Shown: piece after piece, positions 16,267 through 26,402 of the stretch
How the letters are laid out: the number at the start of each line of letters is the position of its first letter
Position numbering within the stretch: the first letter of the stretch is position 1
NCBI GenBank assembly: GCA_036397255.1
Contig: DASWJH010000019.1
Coordinates: 1-32,286 of the forward strand
Direction of reading: 5' to 3'
Source: Nitrospiria bacterium
Lineage (GTDB): Bacteria > Nitrospirota > Nitrospiria > DASWJH01
DNA length: 32,286 nt
The notes under the pieces: generated by a model
Told to the model about the DNA's origin: nothing
The model's database searches: none
The model's input: only the letters and a program-made list of their open reading frames with translations
Position numbers and translations under genes: made by a program

Positions 16267-16671
16267 TTAGTTTGTACCTTCCTTTTTCCCAATCTTTTTT
16301 TGGGGTTCTGCCTCTTTCTGGCCAACCATCTCCACAATCGCCATTCGGGCAGCGTCTCCAAACCTTTGCCTGGTTTTAATGATTCGGGTATATCCTCCAT
16401 TTCGGGAAGAAAATCTTGGAGAAATTTCATTAAAAAGTTTTGAAATTACCTGTCGGTCACTCACATATTTCAAAACCAACCTCCTCGCGTTCAAGTCGCC
16501 CCGCTTTCCTAATGTAATCATCCGCTCGGCTAATGGCCGGAACTCTTTGGCTTTTGCTTCGGTGGTTTCAATTTTCTCATGAGCAAGAAACGATGTTAAA
16601 AGGCTCCTAAGGAGAGCCCTCCTGTGGGAGGAATTCCGCCCTAATTGGCGTCCTGCTTTCCGATGTCTCAC
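16267..16671 (-). CDS. rplQ: 50S ribosomal protein L17
   Basis: L17 sits at the exit of the large-subunit peptide tunnel. The 134 residues begin with the signature [20 protein letters not shown] and include the usual [16 protein letters not shown] segment. A charged C-terminal tail ([16 protein letters not shown]) makes it slightly longer than the commonest forms. The start is GTG with AGGGA about 8 nt upstream. It is the last gene of the ribosomal cluster, 23 nt after rpoA, and no hairpin terminator is evident in the 42 bp before the convergent gene. Confidence 0.97.
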   Translation of the reverse strand: MRHRKAGRQLGRNSSHRRALLRSLLTSFLAHEKIETTEAKAKEFRPLAERMITLGKRGDLNARRLVLKYVSDRQVISKLFNEISPRFSSRNGGYTRIIKTRQRFGDAARMAIVEMVGQKEAEPQKKIGKKEGTN

Positions 16672-16694
16672 GAAATCATTCCCTTTCTAATTTT

Positions 16695-17705
16695 TTATTC
16701 ACTGGGTTCATCTTCTTTCTCATTATCCACCCCCTTGGAGACGGATTCAAGCTTCATTCCCAATGACAAACCCATTTCCGATAGTATTTCTTTAATTTCA
16801 TTTAGGGACTTTCGGCCGAAATTTTTTGTTTTTAACATTTCATTCTCGGAACGATTAACCAGATCAGAAATGGTTTTAATATTTGCATTCTTTAAGCAAT
16901 TTGCTGCGCGGACGGAAAGTTCCAGTTCATTTACACTTCTTAAGAGATTCTTATTAAATTTTTCTTTAACATCATCCAGTTTGGGTTCAATGAGTTCTGC
17001 AGTTTCCTCAAAGTTTATAAACAACGCGAGATGATCTTTTAAAATTTTTGCTGCAAAAGCAAGGGCATCATCGGGCCTTACACTGCCATCGGTCCAAATT
17101 TCGAGGATGAGTTTATCGTAATCGGTTACACGACCGACCCTCGCATTTTCAACATAAAAGTTGATTCTTTTTATAGGAGAAAAGATAGAATCCACAGGAA
17201 TGGTTCCAATAGACATGCCCTCCTCTTTGTTCCTTTCAGCGGGAACATACCCCCGACCAATTTTTACATTCATTTCAACGTTTAAACTGCTGTCTTTGTC
17301 TAAAGTTGCAATAGGGAGATCAGGTGTTAAGATTTCTACATCTGCATCATGAATGATATCTTTGGCTCTAACCTCACAGGGTCCATTTTTCTTTAAATAG
17401 ATTGTCTTTGGTCGGTCTGAATGTAGTTTAACCCTAAGACTTTTTAGGTTAAGAATGATATCAGTAATATCTTCCTTTACCCCCGGAAGGGTTGAGAATT
17501 CATGAAGAACCCCTTCAATTTTAATTGAAGTTATTGCCGCCCCCGCAATGGATGACAAAAGAACCCTCCGAAGGGAATTTCCAACGGTGGTCCCAAAACC
17601 CCGTTCAAAGGGCTCGGCAAAAAACTTCCCATAAGTATTCGTTATTTCACTGGTTTCAAAATCGAGTTTTTTAGGAATTTGAAAATCTTTTGTTCTTATA
17701 ATCAT
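16695..17705 (-). CDS. rpoA: DNA-directed RNA polymerase subunit alpha
   Basis: This subunit dimerises to scaffold RNA polymerase assembly and reads UP elements through its C-terminal domain. The 336 residues show the assembly motif [20 protein letters not shown] (about 32-51) and [21 protein letters not shown]. The alpha-CTD has [19 protein letters not shown] and a helix-hairpin-helix at [19 protein letters not shown] precedes the ATG by 6 nt. The last 20 residues are acidic and variable. It lies between rpsD and rplQ, the standard alpha-operon position. Confidence 0.99.
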   Translation of the reverse strand: MIIRTKDFQIPKKLDFETSEITNTYGKFFAEPFERGFGTTVGNSLRRVLLSSIAGAAITSIKIEGVLHEFSTLPGVKEDITDIILNLKSLRVKLHSDRPKTIYLKKNGPCEVRAKDIIHDADVEILTPDLPIATLDKDSSLNVEMNVKIGRGYVPAERNKEEGMSIGTIPVDSIFSPIKRINFYVENARVGRVTDYDKLILEIWTDGSVRPDDALAFAAKILKDHLALFINFEETAELIEPKLDDVKEKFNKNLLRSVNELELSVRAANCLKNANIKTISDLVNRSENEMLKTKNFGRKSLNEIKEILSEMGLSLGMKLESVSKGVDNEKEDEPSE

Positions 17706-17779
17706 ACATTTCCCCCATTAATAAGGAAAGGTTAAAGGCCATCAGTTTAGGGTTTAATTTTTAAACGCAGAATAAACCT

Positions 17780-18406
17780 TTATCGGGAATATAATTCAAC
17801 AACCAATTGTTCGTTCACCGGAAGCTCGATCTCTTCTTTGGAAGGTACATTTAAAAATAGGCCTGAAAATTCAGTTTTATTAAGTTCAAGCCATGGGGAA
17901 ATTCCCCTATTTTCTACCCCCAACAAAGAAGCCTTTATTCTTTCCAAATTTTTACTTTTCTCCTTTACTTGAATCCGATCACCCTCTTTTAAAAGAAAAG
18001 AAGGGATATCCACTTTTTTCCCATTCACCAAAAAATGCCCATGGTTAATTAAACCCCGAGCCTCTCCTCGTGAGGAAGCAAAACCGATTCGGTAAACTGC
18101 ACTATCCAGGCGTCGTTCTAATAACTGGAGGAGATTATCTCCTGTAATTCCCTTTATTCGCTCGGCACGGTGAAAATACCCTCGAAATTGCCTCTCCAGC
18201 AATCCGTAAATTCTCTTTAACTTTTGTTTTTCTCTGAGCTGCTTCTGGTATTCCGAAACCTTCTGGCGTCCTTGTCCATGTTGCCCTGGGGGTTGATCTC
18301 GACGTTCAATCCCACACTTCTCGGTGAAACACCGCGCCCCTTTTAAAAAAAGCTTTGCCCCTTCCCTCCGGCAGAGCCGGCATAGGGGTCCAACGTATCT
18401 TGCCAA
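17780..18406 (-). CDS. rpsD: 30S ribosomal protein S4, zinc-binding form
   Basis: S4 is a primary 16S rRNA binder that nucleates the small-subunit body, and in some bacteria represses the alpha operon. The 208 residues begin with CRLC (9-12) plus C26 and C31, the cysteine set of the zinc-containing S4 form. The S4 RNA-binding domain is at [20 protein letters not shown] and [18 protein letters not shown]. The start is TTG, supported by GGAGG 6 nt upstream. It sits 73 nt after rpsK. Confidence 0.98.
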   Translation of the reverse strand: MARYVGPLCRLCRREGAKLFLKGARCFTEKCGIERRDQPPGQHGQGRQKVSEYQKQLREKQKLKRIYGLLERQFRGYFHRAERIKGITGDNLLQLLERRLDSAVYRIGFASSRGEARGLINHGHFLVNGKKVDIPSFLLKEGDRIQVKEKSKNLERIKASLLGVENRGISPWLELNKTEFSGLFLNVPSKEEIELPVNEQLVVELYSR

Positions 18407-18479
18407 TTAAAACCTCCATTCCATATAATTTATTTTTTCCGTTTAAATGCCCTACTCAAAAAAGAGTTAAAGGTCATGC

Positions 18480-18866
18480 TTAGACCCTCCTCCTTTTGGG
18501 GGGTCTGCACCCGTTATGAGGAACCGGGGTAACATCTTTAATTAAATTAACCTTCAAACCGGTCCCTTGAAGAGCCCTAATAGCGGATTCGCGCCCCGAC
18601 CCGGGCCCCTTAACATAAACATCCACTTGCCTCATTCCATTTTCCATGGCCTTTTTTGCAGCAGTTTCCCCAGCCTTCTGGGCGGCAAAGGGGGTACTTT
18701 TGCGTGATCCTTTAAACCCTTGATTGCCTGCACTGGACCAAACCACCACATTTCCAGCCATATCTGTAATGCTAATTATCGTGTTATTAAAGGAAGCCAG
18801 TATATGAGCCACACCGGATTGAACATTCTTTTTTTCTTTTTTCTTAGTACCTTTTTTATTTACCAT
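18480..18866 (-). CDS. rpsK: 30S ribosomal protein S11
   Basis: S11 forms part of the small-subunit platform beside the mRNA exit. The 128 residues carry [18 protein letters not shown], the [18 protein letters not shown] block and the C-terminal [18 protein letters not shown] tail. A lysine-rich 15-residue leader ([11 protein letters not shown]) precedes the conserved core. GGAG lies about 10 nt before the ATG. The 125-bp gap to rpsM is the second longest in the cluster and has only a weak AT palindrome. Confidence 0.98.
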   Translation of the reverse strand: MVNKKGTKKKEKKNVQSGVAHILASFNNTIISITDMAGNVVVWSSAGNQGFKGSRKSTPFAAQKAGETAAKKAMENGMRQVDVYVKGPGSGRESAIRALQGTGLKVNLIKDVTPVPHNGCRPPKRRRV

Positions 18867-18991
18867 GGTTTTGCAACTCCAATTGTGATCAAGGATAAAA
18901 CCTACTAAATTTATTTAGTTTTTTGTTTTGCCTGATCCCTCTTATTTAGAATGAACCCTTTCTTTAAAAAGAGGGGGAAATCAGAAATTCC

Positions 18992-19366
18992 TTACGTTTT
19001 TTTGGGTTTTGCTCCAATTGCTCGACGAGGCCCTTTTCTTGTCCGTGCATTGGTTTTCGTTCTTTGGCCTCTCAATGGAAGACCCCGACGATGCCTTAAT
19101 CCCCGGTAACTCCCAATATCCATTAAACGTTTAATACTCATGGAAATCTCTCGCCGAAGATCTCCCTCTATTTTAAAATCCCGTTCAATGATTTCACGGA
19201 GTTTTACTGCTTCAGCTTCACTCAAATTCTTTACCCGAGTATTGGGATCAACCCCGGCATTTTTTATTATTTTTTTGGATGAGGACGGGCCAATTCCAAA
19301 TAAATACGTCAATCCAACCTCAACCCTTTTATCTCTAGGAAGATCTATTCCACCGATACGAGCCAT
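18992..19366 (-). CDS. rpsM: 30S ribosomal protein S13
   Basis: S13 lies in the small-subunit head and contacts the P-site tRNA and the inter-subunit bridges. The 124 residues start [20 protein letters not shown] and contain [13 protein letters not shown] and the C-terminal [20 protein letters not shown] motif. A lysine-rich tail ([10 protein letters not shown]) follows. It follows rpmJ by 18 nt, as in the standard infA-rpmJ-rpsM order. Confidence 0.98.
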   Translation of the reverse strand: MARIGGIDLPRDKRVEVGLTYLFGIGPSSSKKIIKNAGVDPNTRVKNLSEAEAVKLREIIERDFKIEGDLRREISMSIKRLMDIGSYRGLRHRRGLPLRGQRTKTNARTRKGPRRAIGAKPKKT

Positions 19367-19384
19367 TGAAACCTCATTAAGAAA

Positions 19385-19498
19385 CTAACCTTGCCGTTGT
19401 TTATGTTTCGGGTTAATACAAATCACCCGCAACACCCCTCGTCTTTTAATAATCTTACATTTAGCACAAATGGTTTTCATTGAAGATCGAACTTTCAT
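19385..19498 (-). CDS. rpmJ: 50S ribosomal protein L36, zinc-ribbon form
   Basis: This 37-residue gene reads [20 protein letters not shown] and ends [10 protein letters not shown] with a TAG stop. C11, C14, C27 and H32 form the zinc ribbon of the metal-containing L36 type. It lies in the conserved slot between infA (43 nt upstream) and rpsM (18 nt downstream). L36 stabilises the 23S rRNA core near the L7/L12 stalk base. Confidence 0.97.
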   Translation of the reverse strand: MKVRSSMKTICAKCKIIKRRGVLRVICINPKHKQRQG

Positions 19499-19541
19499 TG
19501 TCCTAAAACCACCTTTTCCTTTTAAAGAAAAACGTCAGTGT

Positions 19542-19760
19542 TTATTTAAAACGGTAGGTAATTCTCCCCCGTGTTAAATCATAGGGAGAAAGCTCCACTG
19601 TTACTTTATCTCCCGGTAAAATTTTTATAAAATGCATTCTCATTTTTCCTGAAATGTGGGCTAACACCCTATGCCCATTTTCCAATTCCACCCGAAACAT
19701 CGCATTGGGTAATGTTTCCATGATTGTTCCTTCCACTTCAACAACATCTTCTTTGGACAT
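19542..19760 (-). CDS. infA: Translation initiation factor IF-1
   Basis: IF-1 is a single S1-type OB fold that occupies the ribosomal A site during initiation. The 72 residues match the usual size, beginning [20 protein letters not shown] and including [19 protein letters not shown] and a closing [12 protein letters not shown]. It follows map by 12 nt and precedes rpmJ, as in many bacterial spc/alpha junctions. Confidence 0.98.
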   Translation of the reverse strand: MSKEDVVEVEGTIMETLPNAMFRVELENGHRVLAHISGKMRMHFIKILPGDKVTVELSPYDLTRGRITYRFK

Positions 19761-19772
19761 ACCCCCTCGATC

Positions 19773-20519
19773 CTAAATCTCTGTTAAAATCTTGGCCCCA
19801 AACTCCGTCAAAGCAATGGTATGCTCAAAATGGGCAGACAAACTTCCATCTTCGGTGACCACAGTCCATTGGTCTTCCAAAACCTTAACATGATAAGTCC
19901 CTGCATTCACCATGGGTTCTACAGCTAACACCATTCCGATTTTTAACCGAGGTCCGGAATCTGGTTTTCCAAAATTAGGAACCTGGGGTTCCTCATGAAG
20001 GCTTCTTCCAATCCCATGGCCAACAAAATCCCTCACCACGGAAAAACCAGATTTTTCCACACAGGTTTGTATTGCATGGGAAACATCCGAAAGCCTTCCC
20101 TCATTGCGAATTTGCTGGATCCCTTCGTAAAGAGATTGACGGGTAACATCCATTAACCGCTGAACCTCCTGATTGACCCCGCCTACCGGAAGGGTCATGG
20201 CTGAATCACCAAAATATCCCTCCCAAATGGCCCCCAAGTCTAATCCAATAATATCACCGTCTTTTAATACACGTCTCGATGGAATCCCATGAACCACTTG
20301 ATCATTGACCGAGACACAGAGCGTAGAAGGAAAACCACGGTAACCCTTAAAGGCTGGTGTACCTCCTAAATTTTTAATTTTCTCTTCGGCCACCCTATCC
20401 AGATCTAGGGTGGTCACACCGGGGGCTACCATTTCCTTAAGGGTAAGCAGAACCTCTGCAACTATTTTTGATGCAGAAGTCATCTTTTCAATCTCGTCAC
20501 CCGATTTCAGAATGATCAT
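19773..20519 (-). CDS. map: Methionine aminopeptidase, type I
   Basis: This enzyme removes the N-terminal methionine from nascent proteins in the cytoplasm. The 248 residues contain the full dimetal site at positions equivalent to the E. coli enzyme: D94, D105, H168, E201 and E232, plus the substrate-binding H78. Motifs include VNDQVVHGIP, GDIIGLDLGA and FVGHGIGRSLHEEPQVPNFG. There is no N-terminal extension, so it is the short type Ia form. The ATG overlaps the adk stop by 4 nt, so the two are probably co-translated. Confidence 0.98.
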   Translation of the reverse strand: MIILKSGDEIEKMTSASKIVAEVLLTLKEMVAPGVTTLDLDRVAEEKIKNLGGTPAFKGYRGFPSTLCVSVNDQVVHGIPSRRVLKDGDIIGLDLGAIWEGYFGDSAMTLPVGGVNQEVQRLMDVTRQSLYEGIQQIRNEGRLSDVSHAIQTCVEKSGFSVVRDFVGHGIGRSLHEEPQVPNFGKPDSGPRLKIGMVLAVEPMVNAGTYHVKVLEDQWTVVTEDGSLSAHFEHTIALTEFGAKILTEI

Positions 20520-21169
20520 ACTTTTTTCTTTGATAGAAACCCCAAAACATTTTGGAAAACCGTCGGGATATCTCCGGAGCTTTCAATTTCAGTTAAAAGG
20601 CCAAGCTTCTGATAAAAATGAACCAACGGTTGGGTTTGGGTTTTATACACCTGCAATCGTTTCTGTATGGTTTCGGGATGATCATCTTCCCGATGAATCA
20701 ATGGCCCCCCGCAAAGATCGCAACGATTTTCTTCCTTGGGGGGATTATATTTTGTGTGGTATACCGCAGTACAGGTTGAACAGGATCTACGGCCCGAAAG
20801 TCGTTGGATTAAAATCTCTTCATCTAAAACAAAATGAACCACCCGATCCAACCCCCATCCAAACCCCAACAACATTTTGGACAATGCCTCTGCTTGAGGA
20901 ACTGTCCTCGGGAAACCATCTAAAAGGAAGCCCTTTTGGCTATCAGGCTTTTTTAAGCGGTCCCGGATTATTCCAATAACCACCTCATCCGGAACCAGAG
21001 CCCCCCGTTCCATATAGGACTTGGCTTCTTTCCCTAACGGGGTTTTCTCCCTAACCGCTTCCCTTAAAATATCTCCGGTTGAAATTTTCAAAACTCCAAA
21101 ATGTTCTGATAGATTCTGAGCTTGGGTCCCTTTTCCAATTCCAGGAGGTCCCAACAAAACCAACCTCAA
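20516..21169 (-). CDS. adk: Adenylate kinase with zinc-binding LID
   Basis: Adk interconverts ATP plus AMP with two ADP. The 217 residues begin MRLVLLGPPGIGKGTQA, whose GPPGIGKGT is the P-loop. The NMP-binding ISTGDILREAV and the FLLDGFPRTVPQAEAL motif follow. The LID carries CSTC-X16-CDLC, a four-cysteine zinc site. The start is TTG, fixed by a strong AGGAGG 6 nt upstream. It lies 119 bp downstream of secY, where a new ribosome-binding site but no clear promoter is seen. Confidence 0.98.
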   Translation of the reverse strand: MRLVLLGPPGIGKGTQAQNLSEHFGVLKISTGDILREAVREKTPLGKEAKSYMERGALVPDEVVIGIIRDRLKKPDSQKGFLLDGFPRTVPQAEALSKMLLGFGWGLDRVVHFVLDEEILIQRLSGRRSCSTCTAVYHTKYNPPKEENRCDLCGGPLIHREDDHPETIQKRLQVYKTQTQPLVHFYQKLGLLTEIESSGDIPTVFQNVLGFLSKKKV

Positions 21170-21288
21170 ATCAAACCTCCTTTAGGAAAACTCAAACAAA
21201 CCCCAATTAGGTCTACCGAAGCTAAACCCTCCCCTAAAATTGCGTTGGTTTTCTTTCTCAGCATAATATTCCGATCATAGAAAAATCC

Positions 21289-22602
21289 CTAACCACTTCT
21301 TCCTTTTATTTTTCCTTTTTTCATAAAACCCTCATAATTTCGAGTCAGCATATGAGATTCAATTTGTTGCGCGGTATCTAGTCCCACCCCAACTACAATA
21401 AGCAGGGATGTTCCTCCAAAAAAGAACGGAACCCCCATTTTATAGATCAAAATCTCCGGGATGACACAGACAATTGCTAGATAAATGGACCCAGCAAATG
21501 TAATCCGGGTCAAAACCCGATAAATATAATCAGAGGTCCTTTGGCCGGGGCGAATCCCCGGAATAAAGCCACCATATTTCTTCATATTATCAGCCATATC
21601 AACGGGATTTAAAACAACCGCGGTATAGAAAAAACAGAAAAATACAATTAAACTCACATAGAGAGTCGTATAAAAAATAGACCCCGGTGCAAGGCTATTT
21701 CCTATAGCTTGAACCCATGGAATAGGGGTAAACCCTGCAATAGTCGCAGGAAAGGCAATTATGGAGGAAGCAAAAATAGGTGGAATAACCCCTGCTGTGT
21801 TAATTTTTAAAGGGATATGGGTATTTTGGCCTCCATACACTTTTCTCCCCACAACTCGTTTCGCATATTGGACGGGAACCCGGCGGCGTGCACTTTCCAA
21901 AAATACGATCGCCGCTACTACAATAACCATCATAATGGCCAAAATAATGATGAAAAGCAGAGATAGCTCACCAATTTCATATTTTTTATAGGTATTGATC
22001 AGAGCCGCTGGAAGAGCGGCCACAATCCCTGCAAAAATGATTAAGGAAATACCGTTTCCAATTCCACGTTCTGTTATTTGCTCTCCCAACCACATAATAA
22101 AAGCGGTTCCAGCGGTCAAGGTAATCATTGTCATCAAACGGAAGGGCCAACCCGGTTCCTGGACAAAGGCACCATTTTGCATTCCTTCCAGCCCAAAACC
22201 AATCCCGATTCCCTGAATCAAACTAATGCCAATGGTGCTAAACCGCGTATATTGAATAATTTTTTTTCGTCCCCTCTCACCCTCCTTGGCTAATTTTCCC
22301 AATGTGGGAATCACCACAGTTAAAAGCTGAAGGATAATCGAAGCACTGATATAAGGCATGATTCCCAATGCAAAAACAGTTAATCGGGAAAGAGCCCCCC
22401 CCGAAAAAATATCTAAAAAACCAAGGAGCGCTCCCCCTTGGCTTTTTAAAAAATCGCTTAGCGCATCATTATTAATTCCTGGAGTTGGGACATGCGCGCC
22501 AATCCGATAGACGGCCAACATGGCAATTGTGAAAAGGATTCTAGTCTTAAGCTCCGGAATTTTAAAAATATTCTGGATGCTTGTTATAAACCTTTCTAAC
22601 AA
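21289..22602 (-). CDS. secY: Protein translocase subunit SecY
   Basis: SecY forms the inner-membrane protein-conducting channel with SecE and SecG. The 437 residues contain ten hydrophobic segments, the early [16 protein letters not shown] and [16 protein letters not shown] regions, the cytosolic [20 protein letters not shown] loop and the [12 protein letters not shown] segment. The start is TTG, one base after the rplO stop, with GAGGTGA upstream lying in the end of rplO. This is the pathway the exported proteins of the left half would use. Confidence 0.99.
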   Translation of the reverse strand: MLERFITSIQNIFKIPELKTRILFTIAMLAVYRIGAHVPTPGINNDALSDFLKSQGGALLGFLDIFSGGALSRLTVFALGIMPYISASIILQLLTVVIPTLGKLAKEGERGRKKIIQYTRFSTIGISLIQGIGIGFGLEGMQNGAFVQEPGWPFRLMTMITLTAGTAFIMWLGEQITERGIGNGISLIIFAGIVAALPAALINTYKKYEIGELSLLFIIILAIMMVIVVAAIVFLESARRRVPVQYAKRVVGRKVYGGQNTHIPLKINTAGVIPPIFASSIIAFPATIAGFTPIPWVQAIGNSLAPGSIFYTTLYVSLIVFFCFFYTAVVLNPVDMADNMKKYGGFIPGIRPGQRTSDYIYRVLTRITFAGSIYLAIVCVIPEILIYKMGVPFFFGGTSLLIVVGVGLDTAQQIESHMLTRNYEGFMKKGKIKGRSG

Positions 22603-22603
22603 C

Positions 22604-23047
22604 CTAAATCACCTCTGCCTTGCCACCTACCGATATAATTTTCTCTTTTGCCTTTTCGCTAAAAGCATTGGCTTGAATCGTCAAAGGAACCTTTAATTCA
22701 CCCTCAGATAAAATCTTTATAGGGCTTCTCGCTTTACTTACCAACCCTTTTTCTTTAAGAAGTCCAATATTTACAACTGTGTTTTTTTGGAACCCATTCA
22801 ATTGTTCCAAATTGATAATCTGGAATTTCTTTTTAAAAATATTGACAAACCCCCTTTTAGGTAATCTCCGGCTGAGGGGCATTTGGCCCCCTTCAAAACC
22901 AGGACCCTTCACTCCACCCGAGCGGGCCTTCTGCCCTTTATGTCCTTTTGATGCGGTTTTCCCAGAACCCGAACCTGGCCCCCGGCCAACACGCCTTTTG
23001 GGCTTCTTCTTCGCCCCCCTTGAAGTTTTGAGGGAATTTAATTTCAT
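22604..23047 (-). CDS. rplO: 50S ribosomal protein L15
   Basis: L15 is a late-assembling protein of the large subunit. The 147 residues open with the glycine- and lysine-rich RNA-binding tail ([20 protein letters not shown] and [11 protein letters not shown]), then [17 protein letters not shown]. The C-terminal domain ends [18 protein letters not shown]. It follows rpmD by 41 nt and almost abuts secY. Confidence 0.98.
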   Translation of the reverse strand: MKLNSLKTSRGAKKKPKRRVGRGPGSGSGKTASKGHKGQKARSGGVKGPGFEGGQMPLSRRLPKRGFVNIFKKKFQIINLEQLNGFQKNTVVNIGLLKEKGLVSKARSPIKILSEGELKVPLTIQANAFSEKAKEKIISVGGKAEVI

Positions 23048-23088
23048 TTTTTTTTGGTCCTCTTCCTTCGTTAATCCTTGTATTTAAA

Positions 23089-23277
23089 TTATTTTCCTTT
23101 TTGAACCGTTACCAAATGAACCACTTTTTTAACCATTCCCCGAATTTCGGGGGAATCAGGTCGCACTACGGTCTTATGAAGCTTTCTCAAACCCAAACCT
23201 TTTAATATTTCCTGCTGTGCCTTGGGCCGGCCGATTCCACTTCGCTCTAAGGTAATCGAAAGACTCTCTTTTTTCAT
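23089..23277 (-). CDS. rpmD: 50S ribosomal protein L30
   Basis: L30 is a small alpha-beta protein of the large subunit. The 62 residues contain [20 protein letters not shown] and [20 protein letters not shown], the conserved core. The ATG overlaps the rpsE stop by 4 nt. Length is normal for the bacterial form. Confidence 0.97.
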   Translation of the reverse strand: MKKESLSITLERSGIGRPKAQQEILKGLGLRKLHKTVVRPDSPEIRGMVKKVVHLVTVQKGK

Positions 23278-23789
23278 TCCTTTTTCCTCCCGTCTTCCCC
23301 TTCCGAATAACTCATTTCCCGCATCCTCAGTACATCTTCCCGACTCCTTAACCCCCTTAAGCCCGTTAAAGTGGCGCGAACTACATTAAAGGGATTGCCA
23401 CTTCCCAAGGATTTACTCAAAATATTTTGAATCCCGACAACTTCCATCACGGCACGAACCGGGCCACCGGCAATGATTCCAGTTCCTGGGGCAGCGGGCT
23501 TAAGAAGAACATTTTCTGCCCCAAAATGTCCCATGGTTTCATAGGGAATACTTGATTCTGTTAGTGCAATCCGAACAAGGTTTTTTTTGGCATGTTCAAT
23601 GGCTTTTTTAATCGCCTCTGGAACTTCATTGGCTTTTCCAATTCCCGACCCAACACACCCATGGCCATCCCCCACAACAACGAGGGCACTAAAGCTAAAT
23701 CTCCTTCCCCCTTTTACCACCTTAGCCACACGATTGATAAAGACCACTTTATCTTTTAGGGTTAACCCTTCTGGATTAATTCGTTCCAA
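23274..23789 (-). CDS. rpsE: 30S ribosomal protein S5
   Basis: S5 lines the mRNA entry channel and affects decoding accuracy. The 171 residues include [40 protein letters not shown] and [20 protein letters not shown], and end in a charged tail. The start is TTG, supported by GGAGGG about 4-5 nt upstream. It lies between rplR (57-nt gap) and rpmD (4-nt overlap). Confidence 0.98.
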   Translation of the reverse strand: MERINPEGLTLKDKVVFINRVAKVVKGGRRFSFSALVVVGDGHGCVGSGIGKANEVPEAIKKAIEHAKKNLVRIALTESSIPYETMGHFGAENVLLKPAAPGTGIIAGGPVRAVMEVVGIQNILSKSLGSGNPFNVVRATLTGLRGLRSREDVLRMREMSYSEGEDGRKKE

Positions 23790-23846
23790 AATCCCTCCTA
23801 TTGCAAATCAAACTTTTGGCGATATAAATTTTAGTTTTGGAAAACA

Positions 23847-24206
23847 TTAAAAAACCAGACCTCCTTCTCGTGCCCCTTCCGCTACCGCTTTAACCCGTCC
23901 ATGAAATAAATTGCCCCCACGGTCAAAAACCACTTTTTGAAATTTCAGGGTTAGAGCCCTTTCTGCTAAAAGCTTTCCCACTTTTTTGGCCGTTTCTATT
24001 GGGGAAAAACTCTTAAGATCTTCCCTCAAACTTTTTTCCATGGTGGACACACTGATCAAAGTACATCCTTTAATATCGTCAATGAGCTGGGAATACATAT
24101 GGCGATTACTTCTAAAAACAGACAATCTGGGCCTTTCATGGGTTCCCATGATTTTCTTCCTTACCCGTCTTCGCCGTTTATTTCTGGAAATTTCCTTTTC
24201 CTTCAT
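23847..24206 (-). CDS. rplR: 50S ribosomal protein L18
   Basis: L18 binds 5S rRNA and bridges it to the large subunit. I start it at ATG 24206 (119 residues) because GAGGTGA lies about 8 nt upstream; an in-frame GTG at 24218 lies within that site. The core has [20 protein letters not shown] and the C-terminal [20 protein letters not shown] followed by AREGGLVF. It follows rplF by about 26 nt. Confidence 0.97.
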   Translation of the reverse strand: MKEKEISRNKRRRRVRKKIMGTHERPRLSVFRSNRHMYSQLIDDIKGCTLISVSTMEKSLREDLKSFSPIETAKKVGKLLAERALTLKFQKVVFDRGGNLFHGRVKAVAEGAREGGLVF

Positions 24207-24232
24207 CCCTGGCCTCACCTCACTTGAGCGCT

Positions 24233-24772
24233 TTATTTACCCGCCTTTTTTCCCTCTTTGGTCCGAACCTGTTCACCGGAATACCGGATCCCCTTCCCCT
24301 TATAGGGTTCTGGAGGCCTTAAACCCCGGATATTGGCTGCTATTTGTCCAACCTCTTGCTTATCAATCCCTTTAAGTTTAATGGTGGTTTGCTTTTCGAC
24401 CTTGGCTTCCACTCCCTTGGGAATATCAAACTCCACCGGATGGGAAAACCCAAGGTTTAACACTAATTTTCCCCCCTGAACCTGAGCTTTGTAACCCACC
24501 CCATTAATTTCTAATATTTTTTCATACCCTTCGGTGACTCCGAGAACCATATTGGCCAATTGGGATCGCACCAACCCATGAAAAGCCCTCCCCTCTCGGT
24601 CGTTACCTTTTTGGAGGACAAGGGCCCTTTGCTCCTTTAGTTCGACCTTTATCCGTGGGTCGACTTTAAAAAAGAGCTCTCCTTTTGGCCCCTTCACAAC
24701 AACTTTCTCGGGGGAAATCTTGAATTCTACTCCCTTGGGAATATCAATTGGTTTTCGTCCTACCTTTGACAT
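24233..24772 (-). CDS. rplF: 50S ribosomal protein L6
   Basis: L6 lies near the factor-binding centre of the large subunit. The 179 residues begin [17 protein letters not shown] and show two tandem alpha-beta domains. The signature [20 protein letters not shown] lies in the second. Length is typical. It follows rpsH by 18 nt. Confidence 0.98.
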   Translation of the reverse strand: MSKVGRKPIDIPKGVEFKISPEKVVVKGPKGELFFKVDPRIKVELKEQRALVLQKGNDREGRAFHGLVRSQLANMVLGVTEGYEKILEINGVGYKAQVQGGKLVLNLGFSHPVEFDIPKGVEAKVEKQTTIKLKGIDKQEVGQIAANIRGLRPPEPYKGKGIRYSGEQVRTKEGKKAGK

Positions 24773-24790
24773 AACGAATAAATCAGTCCT

Positions 24791-25192
24791 CTACCAAATA
24801 TGGCAAAGCACCTCACCCCCTATTTGCGATTTACGAGAATCTTTATCAGTCAACAACCCTTTTGAAGTAGAGAGAACCGCAACACCCACCCCTCGCCTTA
24901 CCCAGGGGATTTGTTCCTTCCCAACGTAATGTCGAAGTCCAGGGCGGCTCACCCGTCTTAAACCACTGATGACCTGTTGCTGTTCTTGGCCGATATATTT
25001 TAATTGTATTTGTATATTTTCAAAACCACTTTTCTGAGTTTTTTTCACCCCTCGAACATATCCTTCTTTTTCAAGGATTTTTGCAAGTCCAAATTTTAAT
25101 TTTGAAAAAGGAATATCCACTGCCTCATGCCGACGAAGGTTGGCATTTCGAATCCTCGTCAACATATCCGCAATGGGATCAGTCATTGACAT
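24791..25192 (-). CDS. rpsH: 30S ribosomal protein S8
   Basis: S8 is a primary 16S rRNA binder and, in E. coli, represses the spc operon. I start it at ATG 25192 (133 residues, MSMTDPIADMLTRIRNA), which has GGGGGA just upstream; an in-frame TTG at 25213 would add seven residues. The C-terminal rRNA-binding motif VAVLSTSKGLLTDKDSRK is intact. The final residues GEVLCHIW match the family end. Confidence 0.97.
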   Translation of the reverse strand: MSMTDPIADMLTRIRNANLRRHEAVDIPFSKLKFGLAKILEKEGYVRGVKKTQKSGFENIQIQLKYIGQEQQQVISGLRRVSRPGLRHYVGKEQIPWVRRGVGVAVLSTSKGLLTDKDSRKSQIGGEVLCHIW

Positions 25193-25225
25193 AGCATTTC
25201 CCCCACAAAGCAAACCCTCCCACTA

Positions 25226-25411
25226 TTACCAACTTGCCTTAATGACACCTGGAATTTCTCCTTTAAGACTTAAACTCCTAAAGCAGATTCGGCACATTGC
25301 AAATTTTCGCAAATAACCCCTCGGGCGACCACATACCTTACACCGGTTATATTGCCGGACCTTAAATTTGGGAACCCGGTTGGACTTTACGATTAATGAT
25401 GTTTTTGCCAC
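25226..25411 (-). CDS. rpsN: 30S ribosomal protein S14, zinc-binding type
   Basis: S14 sits in the small-subunit head. The 61-residue short form carries C24-X2-C27 and C40-X2-C43, the zinc ribbon of the type Z protein, and ends [11 protein letters not shown]. The start is GTG with AGGAG 5 nt upstream. It lies 9 nt after rplE. Confidence 0.98.
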   Translation of the reverse strand: MAKTSLIVKSNRVPKFKVRQYNRCKVCGRPRGYLRKFAMCRICFRSLSLKGEIPGVIKASW

Positions 25412-25420
25412 TGTTCTCCT

Positions 25421-26014
25421 CTATCGATTTCTAAAAGGAATCCCTAAATTTTTCAATAAAGCTCTTGCTTCATGATCACTTTTTGCAGTGGTCACAATGG
25501 TAATATCCATACCGTGAGTCATTGCAATTTCATCATATTTAATTTCTGGAAAAATGAGCTGCTCCTTGATTCCAAGGGTAAAATTCCCTCTTCCATCAAA
25601 AGCCTTTTCAGAAACGCCTCGAAAATCCCGGATTCGGGGTAATGCCACATGGGTAAGACGATCAAAAAACTCATAAAGTCTTTGCCCACGTAAAGTCACT
25701 TTACATCCAATGGGCATTCCACTCCTCAACTTAAACCCTGCAATTGATTTTCTGGCCTTGGTCACAATGGGTCGTTGGCCTGTAATTTGGCCTAATTCTT
25801 TAACTGCACTATCTAAAAACTTAATATTCTGAATAGCTTCCCCCATTCCAATATTTACGATAATTTTTTCCATACGGGGAACTTGGAGTTTATTTTTATA
25901 CCCAAACTCTTTCATCAAAAGGGGAATCACCTCCTGATCATACTTGATTTTTACCCGGGGTTTTTCGCCATTTGATGTTTTTTTGCTTTTTGGAGTGGTT
26001 CGTTGACCTTTCAC
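25421..26014 (-). CDS. rplE: 50S ribosomal protein L5
   Basis: L5 binds 5S rRNA and contacts the P-site tRNA. I start it at GTG 26014 (197 residues), which has AAGGA 8 nt upstream and lies 4 nt after the rplX stop; the longest open frame (from 26074) would overlap rplX by 56 nt. The protein carries about 20 basic residues before the conserved [20 protein letters not shown], so it is longer than the usual 180. [13 protein letters not shown] and [11 protein letters not shown]-like endings confirm the family. Confidence 0.96.
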   Translation of the reverse strand: MKGQRTTPKSKKTSNGEKPRVKIKYDQEVIPLLMKEFGYKNKLQVPRMEKIIVNIGMGEAIQNIKFLDSAVKELGQITGQRPIVTKARKSIAGFKLRSGMPIGCKVTLRGQRLYEFFDRLTHVALPRIRDFRGVSEKAFDGRGNFTLGIKEQLIFPEIKYDEIAMTHGMDITIVTTAKSDHEARALLKNLGIPFRNR

Positions 26015-26018
26015 AAAA

Positions 26019-26360
26019 TCATCCTTTATCCAAAACCTCACCGCATTTCCGGCAACAGCGAAGCTTCTTTCCATCGGTGAGAATTTTCACAGAAAACCGT
26101 GTTGATTTATTACATTGAGGACATAACAGCATCACATTGGAAATTTGAATGGGTCCCTCCCGTTCCACGATTCCGCCTTGACGGTTTTTTTGTTGGGGTC
26201 GGGTATGACGTTTTATGATATTTAATTTTTCAACAACCACCCTTTGCTTTTTGGCCAAAACCTGCAACACCTTTCCGTTTTTTCCCCGATCTCGCCCGGT
26301 TATCACCCGAACCATATCCCCTTTTCGAATTCCGGTTCTGGAAATTGTTTTTCCATCCAT
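26019..26360 (-). CDS. rplX: 50S ribosomal protein L24 with C-terminal zinc ribbon
   Basis: L24 is an assembly initiator of the large subunit. The 113 residues contain the KOW motif ([20 protein letters not shown]) and [22 protein letters not shown]-terminal CPQC ... CRKC pair forms a probable zinc ribbon, found in many bacterial L24 proteins but absent from E. coli. It follows rplN by 42 nt. Confidence 0.97.
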   Translation of the reverse strand: MDGKTISRTGIRKGDMVRVITGRDRGKNGKVLQVLAKKQRVVVEKLNIIKRHTRPQQKNRQGGIVEREGPIQISNVMLLCPQCNKSTRFSVKILTDGKKLRCCRKCGEVLDKG

Positions 26361-26402
26361 TTTTTCTTTACACCCTTTTCACTTTCTTTATAAAATCTTT
26401 TT

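Noticed and set aside
18904-18919. AT palindrome ACTAAATTTATTTAGT between rpsK and rpsM
   Set aside because: Short, AT-only in an AT-rich gap, and the following T run is on the wrong strand to terminate the ribosomal operon.
26015-26074. Longer form of L5 starting at 26074
   Set aside because: It would overlap rplX by 56 nt; GTG 26014 has a ribosome-binding site and gives a size nearer the family norm.
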